Shown one piece after another: positions 54,571-64,000 of a DNA stretch of 64,000 nucleotides (position 1 is the stretch's first letter; each line of letters starts with the position of its first letter). The notes beneath the pieces are model-generated. The model had not been told where the DNA came from and searched no databases. It was given only the letters and a program-made list of their open reading frames with translations. Made by a program: the position numbers and the translations under genes. The stretch lies in contig NZ_CP017770.1 of NCBI RefSeq assembly GCF_001857945.1, positions 1,798,001 through 1,862,000 on the forward strand, read 5' to 3'. The stretch comes from Paenibacillus crassostreae (GTDB lineage Bacteria; Bacillota; Bacilli; Paenibacillales; Paenibacillaceae).

Positions 54571-55038
54571 TTAATGTAATTTAGCCCACAATTTTCGACT
54601 GCCTTCATCCAATTTTTCAATATCAGAAATAATAAATCTGCGACCATCGGTACTCGTCAGTAACCAACTTATTGGGCTCATTGGATGTAAATTTTCAACC
54701 ATTTCATTCATTCGAAAGCTAATTCTACCATAATTAGTGTTAATCTCCCATAACCATTCTTTACTATCTCGCTTTAAAGAAATAATATTCACGATAGTAG
54801 GAACCACATAATACCGCTGAAGTTCTTGCTCTGCCTCATTCCTACTCTTCTCTTCTAATCCTGAAAGATCTTCTATTATTGTAATTTCCACATCAGCTTC
54901 TGAGCGAACTGAAATATATTGACTAGGCATGGTCAATGGAAATATTCGAATCAATTTTACACCGCTATAATGCTTTCCGTCTTTATTCATTTCAAGTGTC
55001 CCAACAGCGTTCCTCATCAGCTCTATCAAATATTCCAC
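54571..55038 (-). CDS. DUF1854 protein
   Basis: A 155-aa protein matching the DUF1854 pattern: GVKLIRIFPLTMPSQYISVR, the middle EAEQELQRYYVVPTI, and the end SWLLTSTDGRRFIISDIEKL. Function of the family is unknown, sometimes linked to cyanophycin- or exporter-related operons. It follows the LCP gene after 12 bases and is last in the polysaccharide operon. Confidence 0.85.
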   Translation of the reverse strand: MEYLIELMRNAVGTLEMNKDGKHYSGVKLIRIFPLTMPSQYISVRSEADVEITIIEDLSGLEEKSRNEAEQELQRYYVVPTIVNIISLKRDSKEWLWEINTNYGRISFRMNEMVENLHPMSPISWLLTSTDGRRFIISDIEKLDEGSRKLWAKLH

Positions 55039-55050
55039 TTCCTCCTTACT

Positions 55051-56007
55051 TCACTGATTCTCTACTGTCTGTAGATGCTCTTCAATTAATTGATGGACTC
55101 GTTCTTTCTCTGAAGATTCAATAACGTAATAATATATCCCATTTATCTTCTTGCCTTGGCCGTTTAACTCAAACGTTTCAATCTGATTCAGACCGGAGCG
55201 ATAATCTGTTAGAAACTTTTTCATCTCATCGAAGGTTATATCTGTTTTTACATTGTTCCCAACTTCATCAATCATGGATTTGACATGTACGATATTCGTA
55301 ACCTTAAGAGCATTCTTTATTATTTGCTTCAGGATCTCACGTTGTCTGGTGTTACGTCCGAAATCACCACGCGGATCATCATAGCGCATACGCGAATAAG
55401 CAAGTGCTTCATCACCACTTAATTCTAAATGCCCTTCTGCGAATTCATAACCTAAATACTGAAAAGAAAATGAATTCTCAACTTCTACTCCGCCCAGTAA
55501 ATCTATAATTTGGCTAAAACCCTCCATGTTAACCTTAATGTAATAATGAATTGGCATGTCAAGGAAATTCTCCACAGTCTGAATAGTCATATTCACTCCA
55601 CCAAAAGCGTAGGCGTGATTGATTTTATCTGTCGTACCATACCCTATAATTTCAGTTCGTGTATCTCTTGGAATATTGAACATAAGAATGGATTCTTTGG
55701 ATGGGTTCACACTTAGAACTATCAACGTATCAGAGCGACCGACATCGTTCTCTCGCTGATCTACCCCCATAACTAGTACCGTGAAAGATTCCTGCTTATC
55801 CATTCTTACCGTCCTACTGCCCTGAGTATCCGTACTTATTGTGTTAGTAGTTGTCTGTATCGATTCACTGGGTTCACTAGGCTCTCTGGGTTCATAGATC
55901 GCATTAACAGTCGATTTCACAGATACATATAAATAGATTCCATATCCAACTATAATGAAAATAAATAATGATAACGCTATCAAAACTATTTTTACCCATC
56001 GTTTCAT
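55051..56007 (-). CDS. LCP-family (LytR-CpsA-Psr) glycopolymer ligase
   Basis: A 318-aa protein with an N-terminal membrane anchor (KIVLIALSLFIFIIVGYGIY) and an extracellular LCP domain: VLVMGVDQRENDVGRSDTLI, DTRTEIIGYGTTDKINHAYA and SRMRYDDPRGDFGR. LCP enzymes attach cell-wall polymers to peptidoglycan. Start 56007 has AAAGGGGAAAA upstream. It probably anchors the polymer made by the neighbouring genes. Confidence 0.94.
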   Translation of the reverse strand: MKRWVKIVLIALSLFIFIIVGYGIYLYVSVKSTVNAIYEPREPSEPSESIQTTTNTISTDTQGSRTVRMDKQESFTVLVMGVDQRENDVGRSDTLIVLSVNPSKESILMFNIPRDTRTEIIGYGTTDKINHAYAFGGVNMTIQTVENFLDMPIHYYIKVNMEGFSQIIDLLGGVEVENSFSFQYLGYEFAEGHLELSGDEALAYSRMRYDDPRGDFGRNTRQREILKQIIKNALKVTNIVHVKSMIDEVGNNVKTDITFDEMKKFLTDYRSGLNQIETFELNGQGKKINGIYYYVIESSEKERVHQLIEEHLQTVENQ

Positions 56008-56042
56008 GAAGTTTTCCCCTTTATACTTCATTTAGATAAAGT

Positions 56043-57383
56043 TTAATGGAGGACAGATGTTTCACGTATATCGTCAACGATCGTACTTAAGTTTGGTCGG
56101 CCAACCGAGTAATACCTAAAGGGTGAACTCGCGATTTCCTCTGAACCATATACATTTCGACCATCAATCATGATAGATTGCTTCATGACAGACGCAAGTT
56201 CTACAAGTTCAATGACTGCGAACTCTGACCATTCTGTTAATAAGCAGATAGCGTCACAATCCTTAGCCGCTTCTAAAGCGCTCTTCGACCATTCGATCTC
56301 TGGTGCATCAAATATATTTCTAAAGTTATCAACAGCGATCGGATCATAGGCTTGAACATATGCACCCTTCTTGATTAGAGTACTGATAATATCAATCGCG
56401 GGTGCATCTCGAACATCATCTGTATTAGGCTTAAAAGCTAATCCCCAAACCCCTATTCTCTGACCATTCAATGTCCCAAGTGCATCCTCTAGCTTATGGA
56501 TGACATTAAATCGTTGATCCTTATTCACTTCAACAACTGACTTTAGTAGTTTAAACTCATAATCTACATTCCCAGCGATTTGAATAAGTGCTTCTGTGTC
56601 TTTTGGGAAACAGGAGCCCCCATAACCAATTCCAGCTTGGAGAAAAGAAGGTCCGATACGCTTGTCATATCCCATACCTTCCGCCACCTTCGTTACATCA
56701 GCTCCAACCTTTTCACATATGTTTGCAATCTCATTAATAAATGAGATTTTAGTAGCCAGGAATGCATTGGAAGCATATTTGATCATTTCGCTTGAGCGAA
56801 TATCCGTGATCACGATATGATCCGTTAAAGATTTATGAAGATTCACCAAAGTTTCTATCACCTTCGGATTATCAACTCCGATGACAACACGATCAGGGAA
56901 TAATGTATCCTTGATCGCCGTGCCTTCTCGAAGAAATTCTGGTATAGACACGATATCGAATGGATGATCTGTTAATTCACTAATCCATTCCTTTACCTTA
57001 TAGTTCGTTCCGACAGGAACCGTACTCTTTGTCACCACTATTTTATATTCATCCATCACAGATCCAATCTCTTTAGCAACCTGCTCAATATAGCTCAGAT
57101 TAGCTTCTCCATTCGGCAATGAGGGAGTTCCAACAGCAATGATGATCATTTCTGAATTCCTTACAGCTTCCCCAATATCAGTTGTAAATGATAGTTTACC
57201 CGCTGCGACATTATGTTGCGCTAATTCTTGAAGACCAGGTTCGTAGATAGGAATTTCTCCATTCCGTAGTAACTCCACTTTACTGGAATCATTATCTACA
57301 CATACCACATGATTCCCAATTTCCGAAAAGCAAACACCTGATACTAATCCAACATATCCTGTACCTATCACTGCTATTCTCAT
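56043..57383 (-). CDS. ugd: UDP-glucose 6-dehydrogenase
   Basis: A 446-aa NAD-dependent enzyme that makes UDP-glucuronate. The N-terminal Rossmann fold starts IAVIGTGYVGLVSGVCFSEI, and the catalytic Cys is in YGGSCFPKDTEAL. GalU, encoded in the same operon, makes its substrate UDP-glucose, pointing to a uronic acid-containing polymer. Confidence 0.96.
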   Translation of the reverse strand: MRIAVIGTGYVGLVSGVCFSEIGNHVVCVDNDSSKVELLRNGEIPIYEPGLQELAQHNVAAGKLSFTTDIGEAVRNSEMIIIAVGTPSLPNGEANLSYIEQVAKEIGSVMDEYKIVVTKSTVPVGTNYKVKEWISELTDHPFDIVSIPEFLREGTAIKDTLFPDRVVIGVDNPKVIETLVNLHKSLTDHIVITDIRSSEMIKYASNAFLATKISFINEIANICEKVGADVTKVAEGMGYDKRIGPSFLQAGIGYGGSCFPKDTEALIQIAGNVDYEFKLLKSVVEVNKDQRFNVIHKLEDALGTLNGQRIGVWGLAFKPNTDDVRDAPAIDIISTLIKKGAYVQAYDPIAVDNFRNIFDAPEIEWSKSALEAAKDCDAICLLTEWSEFAVIELVELASVMKQSIMIDGRNVYGSEEIASSPFRYYSVGRPNLSTIVDDIRETSVLH

Positions 57384-57427
57384 AAACTCACTCCTCTATT
57401 ATTTCTTATGTATCTATAATGCAATCC

Positions 57428-58126
57428 TTAGAATGCATCTTTGGCTCTTAATAACATTCTTACCGTTCTGAGAATAATTCGAAGATCATACCAAATACTT
57501 CTCCGCTCTATATATTGAATGTCCAGTTCCACCATTTCTTCAAATCCAACACTATTTCTACCACTTACTTGCCAAAGACCTGTACAACCGGGTGTTACAC
57601 GAAGCCTTTGTTTGTCATATGAGGTATAGTTCTCAACCTCTCTAACTAAAGGTGGTCTAGGACCTACCATGCTCATATCTCCACGAAGAACATTCCATAG
57701 TTGAGGTAATTCATCTATACTTGTTCTGCGAATGACTTTTCCGATTTTTGTAATACGAGGATCGTTCTTCATCTTAAACATGGCTCCACTGACTTCATTT
57801 TGATCGAGTAACTCATCAAGTAAGTCTTCTGCATTTGAGACCATCGAGCGGAATTTGAACATATGAAATCTTCTCTCATTTTTACCTACACGAATTTGAT
57901 GAAAGAAAACAGGCCCTTTGGGATCTTCTATTTTAATAAGTAACGCTATAAATACAAATAAAGGGGACATAAAGAGGAGACCCACTAGAGCACCCATTAT
58001 ATCCATCATTCTCTTCATGAATATATATGATTTATCAGAATGGGAACGTTTAGGTACTACATGTGGGTAAGATAAGTGTTTCTCAAGGAGCAACTCAACT
58101 TCATTCCTTTGAGATGTTGGAATCAT
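57428..58126 (-). CDS. Polyprenyl-phosphate sugar-1-P transferase (WcaJ/EpsL type)
   Basis: A 232-aa short-form bacterial sugar transferase. It has one membrane re-entrant helix (MGALVGLLFMSPLFVFIALL), the HMFKFRSMV motif, DELPQLWNVLRGDMSMVGPR with the catalytic D-E and PRP, and PGCTGLWQVSGR. It loads the first sugar phosphate onto undecaprenyl phosphate. It ends one base before galU begins in the transcript order, so translation is coupled. Confidence 0.93.
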   Translation of the reverse strand: MIPTSQRNEVELLLEKHLSYPHVVPKRSHSDKSYIFMKRMMDIMGALVGLLFMSPLFVFIALLIKIEDPKGPVFFHQIRVGKNERRFHMFKFRSMVSNAEDLLDELLDQNEVSGAMFKMKNDPRITKIGKVIRRTSIDELPQLWNVLRGDMSMVGPRPPLVREVENYTSYDKQRLRVTPGCTGLWQVSGRNSVGFEEMVELDIQYIERRSIWYDLRIILRTVRMLLRAKDAF

Positions 58127-59035
58127 TTATATCCGCCCCCTACCCATCAACGATTGTTGTGTTGTTTGTTTCTCCATTAATTCTTCGAGAGCAGCTAACA
58201 TTGGGAGTCTTAATTCACTATTCTGAAGGGCGAAATCCAAGGTTGTTAAAATAAACCCTAGCTTCTCCCCTACATCGTAACGGATACCTTCGAAATCATA
58301 AGCGTATACTCCTTGATGTTCATTCAGTAATTGGATGGCATCAGTCAACTGAATTTCTCCACCAGCACCAATTCTTTGTTCATCTAAATATTGAAATATT
58401 TCCGGTGATAATACATACCTACCCATAATCGCAAGATTAGAAGGGGCCGACCCTTGTGCTGGTTTTTCAACAAATCGATGAACTGAATTTAATCTACCTT
58501 GTGGGTTCAGAGGGTCTATAATGCCATAACGATGAGTATGCTGAGGTAAAACGGTCTGTACACCTACAATAGAGCGTCCCATGATCTCGTATTGCTCAAT
58601 TAACTGCCTTGTGCAAGGTACTTCTGATACAACAATATCATCACCAAGTAGTACAGCAAACGGTTCATCTCCGATAAAGTTTCTAGCACACCATACCGCA
58701 TGACCTAGCCCTTTAGCTTCTTTCTGTCTAATATAATGAATATCTACATTTGAAGATTTACGAACTTCTTCTAGTAATTCTAGCTTTCCTTGCCCAATGA
58801 GTGTTTGTTCTAGTTCGAATGCATTATCGAAGTGATCTTCGATCGCCCTCTTCCCCTTGCCGGTTACAATAATAATGTCCTCAATACCAGAAGCGATTGC
58901 CTCTTCAACGATGTATTGAATCGTAGGTTTATCAACGATGGGTAGCATTTCCTTCGGCATCGCCTTAGTGGCAGGTAAGAACCGGGTACCTAAACCAGCT
59001 GCTGGAATAATTGCTTTTCTTACTTTTCTCATCAT
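58127..59035 (-). CDS. galU: UTP-glucose-1-phosphate uridylyltransferase
   Basis: A 302-aa nucleotidyltransferase with [20 protein letters not shown] and [20 protein letters not shown] at the start and [20 protein letters not shown] further on. It makes UDP-glucose, used by the dehydrogenase two genes downstream. Confidence 0.96.
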   Translation of the reverse strand: MMRKVRKAIIPAAGLGTRFLPATKAMPKEMLPIVDKPTIQYIVEEAIASGIEDIIIVTGKGKRAIEDHFDNAFELEQTLIGQGKLELLEEVRKSSNVDIHYIRQKEAKGLGHAVWCARNFIGDEPFAVLLGDDIVVSEVPCTRQLIEQYEIMGRSIVGVQTVLPQHTHRYGIIDPLNPQGRLNSVHRFVEKPAQGSAPSNLAIMGRYVLSPEIFQYLDEQRIGAGGEIQLTDAIQLLNEHQGVYAYDFEGIRYDVGEKLGFILTTLDFALQNSELRLPMLAALEELMEKQTTQQSLMGRGRI

Positions 59036-59069
59036 TTTTCACCCTATCCTTCTATCTTTTTTTAAAAGC

Positions 59070-59831
59070 TCAGCGCCATAACAACGAGCTACGTTTTACC
59101 TTTTCATCTTCTTTAGTAACTATTGGCAGATTCTCTACTACAAGTTGTGCATTCAATTTCAAATCATTCACAAGTGCATTCCCGAATATTTTACCGATGG
59201 TAGCGTAAGATTCCTTCAATGCAAAGTTCCTTCGTATGACATGATGGGCATCAGATGAAATGAAATGTAAATAATTCTTCTTACATAAATGGAAACACCA
59301 CTTCTGAACTTTTCTTCCGAAAAGTCCTGTAATTGAGTGAGCAGTAATTTGAAATAGAACACCTTGCTTGATTAATTGATCAACCAATCTGGGGGAATGC
59401 ACGATTTCGGCATTTCGTTCAGGATGGGCAATAATCGGTGTGATATGATTTATCTTCAATTCGTGGAGTACATCGTTGAAATAGACTGGTACGCGCTTGA
59501 AGGGAAGTTCTAGTAACATATACCTACTATTCGCAAGTGTGCAAAGTTTACCTTGATACAATTCATGAATAATTAAAGGATGAACGTGAACTTCTTGCCC
59601 ATACTTTATCTGTAGCGATATCTGACGCTGTGATAGTTCCAAATTTAACTGATCGACGGCTTTTTTAACGACTTCTGAAGGTGTAGTATACCTTCCATTC
59701 AGATGATGTGGAGTAGCAATAATAGTTGATATTCCAGATGACACTGCCATTTCTGAAAGTTCAATCGACTGTTGCAGTGTTGGGGGTCCATCATCAACGC
59801 CAGGTAGGATATGGCAGTGGATATCAATCAT
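59070..59831 (-). CDS. CpsB/YwqE-type tyrosine-protein phosphatase (PHP fold)
   Basis: A 253-aa protein with MIDIHCHILPGVDDGPPTL, the metal-binding PHP signature, IIATPHHLNGRY, IIAHPERNAEI and FISSDAHH. Such phosphatases control chain length of capsule or exopolysaccharide by dephosphorylating a tyrosine kinase. No kinase is adjacent. First gene of the operon, which runs to DUF1854. Confidence 0.92.
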   Translation of the reverse strand: MIDIHCHILPGVDDGPPTLQQSIELSEMAVSSGISTIIATPHHLNGRYTTPSEVVKKAVDQLNLELSQRQISLQIKYGQEVHVHPLIIHELYQGKLCTLANSRYMLLELPFKRVPVYFNDVLHELKINHITPIIAHPERNAEIVHSPRLVDQLIKQGVLFQITAHSITGLFGRKVQKWCFHLCKKNYLHFISSDAHHVIRRNFALKESYATIGKIFGNALVNDLKLNAQLVVENLPIVTKEDEKVKRSSLLWR

Positions 59832-59971
59832 TTATCATCATCCTCAATATTATGATCACCTAAGTTCATTAAGATTTGTATTAATATTAATGAATATCTA
59901 GAACTAATGACACTTTGTAATGATTTATAGTAGAATAAATGAAAGTGTATTCACTATAGTCATTTACGAAA

Positions 59972-60382
59972 TTAAAAAAATACATTAATATATTTATGCT
60001 TATGGATTGTTTGTTTATGTTTAGAGGTTAAGAAATAATCTAAATGGATCAACATTTTTTTCAAAAGAGACTTATTATACAATTGGTTTTCTTTAGCGTT
60101 ATGAAAATCAACCCGATATTGAAATCTATGCTCATATATTCCTTTGGCTATAAGATTGCCTGTAAGGATAACCTTAGAAGTATTGTTTTCAATTTCAAAT
60201 CCATATACTACATAGGAGAACATGGGCAGATCTAGATCACTTAAGAAGCCAATGGTATTATCGCCTAATTCCATTAAGAATATGGGACGACGCTTGCTGT
60301 TCACCTTTACGCCTCTAACCTCTCTAATATAGAGATGTGCGTTTAAAGTGAGATTAGCCCAATCATGAATGTTGGGTTTCAT
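59972..60382 (-). CDS. PilZ-like protein
   Basis: About 136 aa, from ATG 60382 with AAGGA upstream (a longer frame begins at TTG 60400). Residues about 25-100 (SKRRPIFLMELGDNTIGFLS, then later VILTGNLIAKGIYEHRFQYR) resemble a PilZ beta barrel, with RR near the start where PilZ has RxxxR, and ends YRVDFHN. c-di-GMP binding is uncertain because the D/N-x-S-x-x-G motif is altered. It is divergent from the XRE gene and lies beside the polysaccharide operon. Confidence 0.5.
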   Translation of the reverse strand: MKPNIHDWANLTLNAHLYIREVRGVKVNSKRRPIFLMELGDNTIGFLSDLDLPMFSYVVYGFEIENNTSKVILTGNLIAKGIYEHRFQYRVDFHNAKENQLYNKSLLKKMLIHLDYFLTSKHKQTIHKHKYINVFF

Positions 60383-60448
60383 AGTTTCATTCCTTTTCAA
60401 AAAAAGTGGTTAATGTTTAGAAATAAACTATGCGGGTAATATATTACT

Positions 60449-60526
60449 GATACATTTAGTATCTACACACCTACTCGATGATACTTTAAGTATCTACTTT
60501 ACTTAATTTACGATACAGAACGTATC
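60449..60526. promoter_or_regulatory. Three evenly spaced palindromic operators
   Basis: GATACATTTAGTATC (60449-60463), GATACTTTAAGTATC (60480-60494) and GATACAGAACGTATC (60512-60526) have centres 31 and 32 bases apart, three helical turns, so a protein would bind the same face. They lie between the XRE gene and the PilZ-like gene. Confidence 0.8.
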
Positions 60527-60533
60527 ATGTCAA
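60505..60533 (-). promoter_or_regulatory. Sigma-A promoter of the PilZ-like gene
   Basis: On the minus strand TTGACA (60533-60528) and TAAATT (60510-60505) are 17 bases apart. The third operator lies wholly inside the spacer, so a bound regulator would block the promoter. Confidence 0.75.
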
Positions 60534-60615
60534 GACTTAAATTTTATATCACTCACTTACTTAATAAATTACTAGTAGAATTCATAGACATAGGATTTTA
60601 ACAGGAGGCTAATTC

Positions 60616-60984
60616 ATGAATCATGAGAATCGTATTGCTCAATTAAGAGAGGCTCAAGGCTGGACACAGGAAGAGCTCTCGCGATCCATCGGTATAACAA
60701 GAGCTTCTCTCTCTCATTACGAGAAGAATCGAAGAAAGCCAGATTTTGAGATACTAACTAAACTCGCTGACGCATTCAATGTATCCATCGATTACCTTAT
60801 CGGTAGAACAAATCAGTCAGACTTATCTATGGATGAAGGTGTTCGTGACTTTGTAGACAATCTAGAACTATCAGATAACAAACTGTTGGATAAATTCAAT
60901 CTAACGATTGATGGACGTAGTCTTTCGGAGGATGAAGCTAAACGGTTTATTGCTTTTGTTCGTATGGAACGAACGCTGAAGTAG
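60616..60984 (+). CDS. XRE-family regulator
   Basis: A 122-aa protein with N-terminal helix-turn-helix LREAQGWTQEELSRSIGITR and ASLSHYEKNRRKPDFEILTK, and a C-terminal segment (about 80-120) with DNLELSDNKLLDKFN. The three upstream palindromes suggest self-regulation and control of the divergent PilZ-like gene. AGGAGG precedes the ATG. Terminated by the hairpin at 61001. Confidence 0.9.
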   Translation: MNHENRIAQLREAQGWTQEELSRSIGITRASLSHYEKNRRKPDFEILTKLADAFNVSIDYLIGRTNQSDLSMDEGVRDFVDNLELSDNKLLDKFNLTIDGRSLSEDEAKRFIAFVRMERTLK

Positions 60985-61000
60985 ACTCCTGCATATAAAT

Positions 61001-61043
61001 AGAAACGCCTTGGCCCAAAAACTTTTGAGGCAAAGGCGTTTCT
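61001..61043. terminator. Terminator between the XRE gene and the 48-aa gene
   Basis: AGAAACGCCTT (61001-61011) pairs with AAGGCGTTTCT (61033-61043). A and T tracts on both sides fit a bidirectional terminator for convergent genes. Confidence 0.75.
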
Positions 61044-61077
61044 ATGTTAACAGTTCATGTGACCTGATGAAACATAC

Positions 61078-61224
61078 TTACTTTTGTTCTACTCTTATGT
61101 ATTCTTTCCACTTATCGGTTTGAATGCTGCATTGTTCCATAATTTTAATAATATCCAAATCCACTTTCTCCGGTATCCCTAGATTTAACCGGGCCTCATT
61201 TCGCACTTCTTTGTTTCCTTTCAT
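61078..61224 (-). CDS. Small protein, 48 aa
   Basis: Reads MKGNKEVRNEARLNLGIPEK and ends KWKEYIRVEQK, mostly helical. AGAGG lies nine bases before the ATG. No family is recognised. It is convergent with the XRE gene. Confidence 0.5.
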   Translation of the reverse strand: MKGNKEVRNEARLNLGIPEKVDLDIIKIMEQCSIQTDKWKEYIRVEQK

Positions 61225-61379
61225 CTAAGATACCTCTTTCTACTCAATTCTATTTAATATCACAGACCACAGTTTTCTTACTACCTAACTTAATAATTCA
61301 TATTATATAATACTTATTTTTCAATTGTTGTCGTCTTGTGGGTTAATTCCCTTCGTTTAGGGTTCTTATTTTGTCGAAT

Positions 61380-61426
61380 AAAAAAAACTTACTTACAAGG
61401 TTCCCCATTAGGTCCTTATAAGTAAG
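61380..61426 (-). terminator. Intrinsic terminator of gltB
   Basis: On the minus strand CTTACTTATAAGG pairs with CCTTGTAAGTAAG (one mismatch), followed by TTTTTTT. It follows the gltB stop by 21 bases. Confidence 0.85.
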
Positions 61427-61447
61427 AAGAGTGTAATCAATCCTATT

Positions 61448-64000
61448 TTAGTTGCCACCTATACGAGTAAGCTCACGCATATTTGCTTCAAAAGCTGCTA
61501 GAAGTGCTTCATCACCTGTTAGTCCCTTGGCATGCACTTTCTCAATCATCTGTGTCATCTTTTTGTAATCCTTCGGAATCACTCTTACAAATTTACTCAA
61601 ACACTCCGTCCAATGATCTAGTACCCATTGTCCAATAGTACTATCCGTACTAGAGACATGTTTCATAATCATGCCACGTAAATCCGCTGCTTCCTTGGTA
61701 TCTTCAACTCGTTCGAGAAGCACCATTTCTAAGTTACAACGTTCAATAAAGGTAACCTCTGGGTCGTATACATAAGCGATACCGCCAGACATCCCTGCAC
61801 CGAAGTTACGTCCCGTACCACCTAGAACGACTACACGCCCTCCCGTCATATATTCACAGCCGTGATCGCCAACCCCTTCAACAACGACTTTAACTCCAGA
61901 GTTACGAACAGCAAAGCGTTCACCAGCAATACCACGAATATAAGCTTCACCACTTGTTGCGCCATAGAATGCCGTGTTGCCGATGATGATATTCTCTTCC
62001 GCTTTAAATGTAGACTTCGGTGATGGCTTCACAATGAGTTTCCCCCCAGAAAGACCTTTACCTACATAGTCATTCGAGTCTCCCACAACCGTTAAGCTCA
62101 ATCCCTTAGGAACGAATGCACCAAAGCTTTGTCCTGCAGTTCCCTCAAATGTAAACTGAATAGTATCATCAGGCAGACCAGCAGCTCCGTACTTACGTGT
62201 TATCTCACTTCCTAAGATTGTACCTACTGCACGGTTGACGTTGGTGATTGGAAGAACAGCTTCCACTACTGTACCATTCTCTAGTGAAGGTGCTGCTAGT
62301 TTTAACAACTGTTGCATATCTAGTGTTTCATCTAAACCATGATTCTGAGTCTTACTATTATAGCTTGTGCTATCTTCTGGTAGTTGCGGAGAATGAAGAA
62401 GAACCGAAAGGTCTATTCCTTCCTTCTTCCAATGACCCGTAGCCTTAATCGCATCTAAGCAATCTGTACGACCAACCATCTCTTGAATGGTACGGAAACC
62501 TAACTCAGCCATAATTTCACGTAAATCCTCAGCAATAAATGTCATAAAGTTAACTACATGATCTGGATCACCCATGAAATTCTTACGTAGTTCTGGATTC
62601 TGAGTTGCCACACCTACAGGACAGGTATCCATGTGACATACTCGCATCATAATACAACCGAGGGCCACCAAAGGAGCCGTTGCAAATCCATATTCTTCTG
62701 CTCCCAATAATGCAGCAACAGCTAAATCACGTCCACTCAACATCTTACCATCTGTTTCAAGTACTACACGATCACGTAGATTGTTCAGTATAAGTGTCTG
62801 ATGGGTCTCTGCTAGCCCTAGTTCCCAAGGAAGTCCCGCATGGCGGATGGAGCCTTGAGGTGATGCTCCTGTACCCCCGTCATATCCACTAACAAGGATA
62901 ATATCAGCACGACCCTTAGCTACACCTGCAGCAATCGTACCTACTCCAACTTCTGATACGAGCTTCACATTAATACTTGCACGTGGATTTGCATTCTTAA
63001 GGTCATATATCAACTCTGCTAAATCTTCAATCGAATAAATATCATGATGTGGTGGTGGAGAGATTAGACCTACACCTGGTGTAGATCCACGAACTTCCGC
63101 TACCCAAGGATACACTTTACGACCTGGAAGTTGACCCCCTTCACCTGGCTTCGCTCCTTGAGCCATCTTGATCTGAATCTCATCAGCATTTACAAGATAA
63201 TTGGACGTTACACCGAAACGTCCAGATGCAACCTGTTTGATAGCACTCCGTCTAGAATCGCCATTAGCATCCGGAATATAACGAGCAGGATCTTCTCCAC
63301 CCTCGCCGGTATTGCTCTTTCCTCCGATACGATTCATAGCAATAGCCATGCTCTCATGCGCTTCCTTACTTATCGAACCAAATGACATCGCACCTGTCTT
63401 AAATCTTCTCATAATAGATTGCACTGATTCTACTTCTTCCAAAGGAATAGCCTTGCCTACTGGCTTCAACTCTAACAGTGAACGAATCGTCAGACGTTGT
63501 TCATTCTCGCCTTGTACTAAACGTGCATATTTTTTATAGAGTGCATAATCATTCGTGCGAACGGATTGTTGTAGCAAATGTATCGTCTGTGGGTTGAAGA
63601 GATGTTCTTCCCCATCCTTACGCCATTGATAATCACCACCAGAATCTAATTCTTTATCATTCCCGTCCTTATCCGTGAATGCTCGATTATGATGAACCAA
63701 TGTTTCCTTTGCTACTTCTTCCAGACCAATACCCTCGATCCGTGATGGTGTGCGGGTAAAGTATCGATCCACAAATTCCGTATTTAGCCCTACAGCTTCA
63801 AATATTTGAGCACCACGATAAGATTGAATCGTCGATATCCCCATTTTCGATAGCACTTTGACGACGCTCTTCGTAGCCGCTTTGATGTAATTATTTACAG
63901 CTTTCTCATGCGTGATTCCCCGTAACATACCTTGATTAATCATATCGTCTAAACTTTCGAAGGCAAGATATGGATTGACTGCACTAACTCCATAGCCTAG
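61448..64000 (-). CDS. gltB: Glutamate synthase (NADPH), large subunit, C-terminal part
   Basis: Open frame running off the window's end; 850 residues are visible of about 1500 expected. It contains the FMN-binding synthase domain ([48 protein letters not shown]), the 3Fe-4S cysteines ([15 protein letters not shown]) and the C-terminal beta-helix ([20 protein letters not shown]). The N-terminal glutaminase domain lies beyond the window. It makes glutamate from glutamine and 2-oxoglutarate. Confidence 0.97.
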   Translation of the reverse strand, partial: LGYGVSAVNPYLAFESLDDMINQGMLRGITHEKAVNNYIKAATKSVVKVLSKMGISTIQSYRGAQIFEAVGLNTEFVDRYFTRTPSRIEGIGLEEVAKETLVHHNRAFTDKDGNDKELDSGGDYQWRKDGEEHLFNPQTIHLLQQSVRTNDYALYKKYARLVQGENEQRLTIRSLLELKPVGKAIPLEEVESVQSIMRRFKTGAMSFGSISKEAHESMAIAMNRIGGKSNTGEGGEDPARYIPDANGDSRRSAIKQVASGRFGVTSNYLVNADEIQIKMAQGAKPGEGGQLPGRKVYPWVAEVRGSTPGVGLISPPPHHDIYSIEDLAELIYDLKNANPRASINVKLVSEVGVGTIAAGVAKGRADIILVSGYDGGTGASPQGSIRHAGLPWELGLAETHQTLILNNLRDRVVLETDGKMLSGRDLAVAALLGAEEYGFATAPLVALGCIMMRVCHMDTCPVGVATQNPELRKNFMGDPDHVVNFMTFIAEDLREIMAELGFRTIQEMVGRTDCLDAIKATGHWKKEGIDLSVLLHSPQLPEDSTSYNSKTQNHGLDETLDMQQLLKLAAPSLENGTVVEAVLPITNVNRAVGTILGSEITRKYGAAGLPDDTIQFTFEGTAGQSFGAFVPKGLSLTVVGDSNDYVGKGLSGGKLIVKPSPKSTFKAEENIIIGNTAFYGATSGEAYIRGIAGERFAVRNSGVKVVVEGVGDHGCEYMTGGRVVVLGGTGRNFGAGMSGGIAYVYDPEVTFIERCNLEMVLLERVEDTKEAADLRGMIMKHVSSTDSTIGQWVLDHWTECLSKFVRVIPKDYKKMTQMIEKVHAKGLTGDEALLAAFEANMRELTRIGGN

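Overview
The window looks like a chromosomal segment of a low-to-mid GC, endospore-forming Bacillales bacterium, most likely Paenibacillus or a close relative. The evidence is a SspH-type small acid-soluble spore protein, a CIRCE-controlled groES-groEL operon, tandem leucine T-boxes before leuA, and the tatA/tatC, ydiF, tsaD-rimI-tsaB-tsaE neighbourhood that resembles the Bacillus subtilis ydi region. The genus is inference; no rRNA gene is present. No tRNA, rRNA or CRISPR array was seen.

Bases 1 to about 31,200 are accessory DNA next to groEL. A 17-bp direct repeat that encodes the end of GroEL occurs at 1913-1929 and again at the real groEL 3' end (31193-31209). Each copy has a nearby tandem TGTGGGCAAA pair on the element side, as expected for the core and arm sites of a tyrosine integrase. 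The 29-kb element between them carries an integrase and excisionase next to the groEL-proximal end, a D5-type primase-helicase, and a recombination module (DUF932, RadC, YqaJ nuclease, Rad52-like annealing protein). Its cargo is a Lamassu-like three-gene defence operon, a complete type I restriction-modification system, a PLD-like gene, and several unrecognised genes. No relaxase, conjugation or phage structural genes are visible, so it resembles a satellite or integrative island rather than a complete ICE or prophage. A second, decayed element end lies at about 7868-8164, suggesting accretion of more than one element at the same site. To the left of the outer repeat, another intact tyrosine recombinase and fragments of a serine recombinase and a DUF3006 gene suggest yet another element.

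From groEL rightwards the window is ordinary chromosome: groES-groEL, tatA and tatC, mogA, 5-formyl-THF cyclo-ligase, ABC-F ydiF, a dense DnaA-box cluster, a GNAT gene, leuA with two tandem Leu T-boxes, the t6A operon tsaE-tsaB-rimI-tsaD, an AraC regulator divergent from a sugar isomerase/oxidoreductase pair, sspH, a YitT membrane protein, cardiolipin synthase, an M23 peptidase followed by bactofilin, and a two-gene ABC exporter.

At 54.2-60.9 kb there is an exopolysaccharide-type operon (CpsB-like phosphatase, GalU, sugar transferase, UDP-glucose dehydrogenase, LCP protein, DUF1854). It is followed by a divergent PilZ-like gene and XRE regulator. Three evenly spaced GATAC-N5-GTATC palindromes sit between those two genes, and a fourth sits at the promoter of a previously overlooked Cys-rich small gene at 54247-54423. 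The window ends inside gltB (glutamate synthase large subunit).
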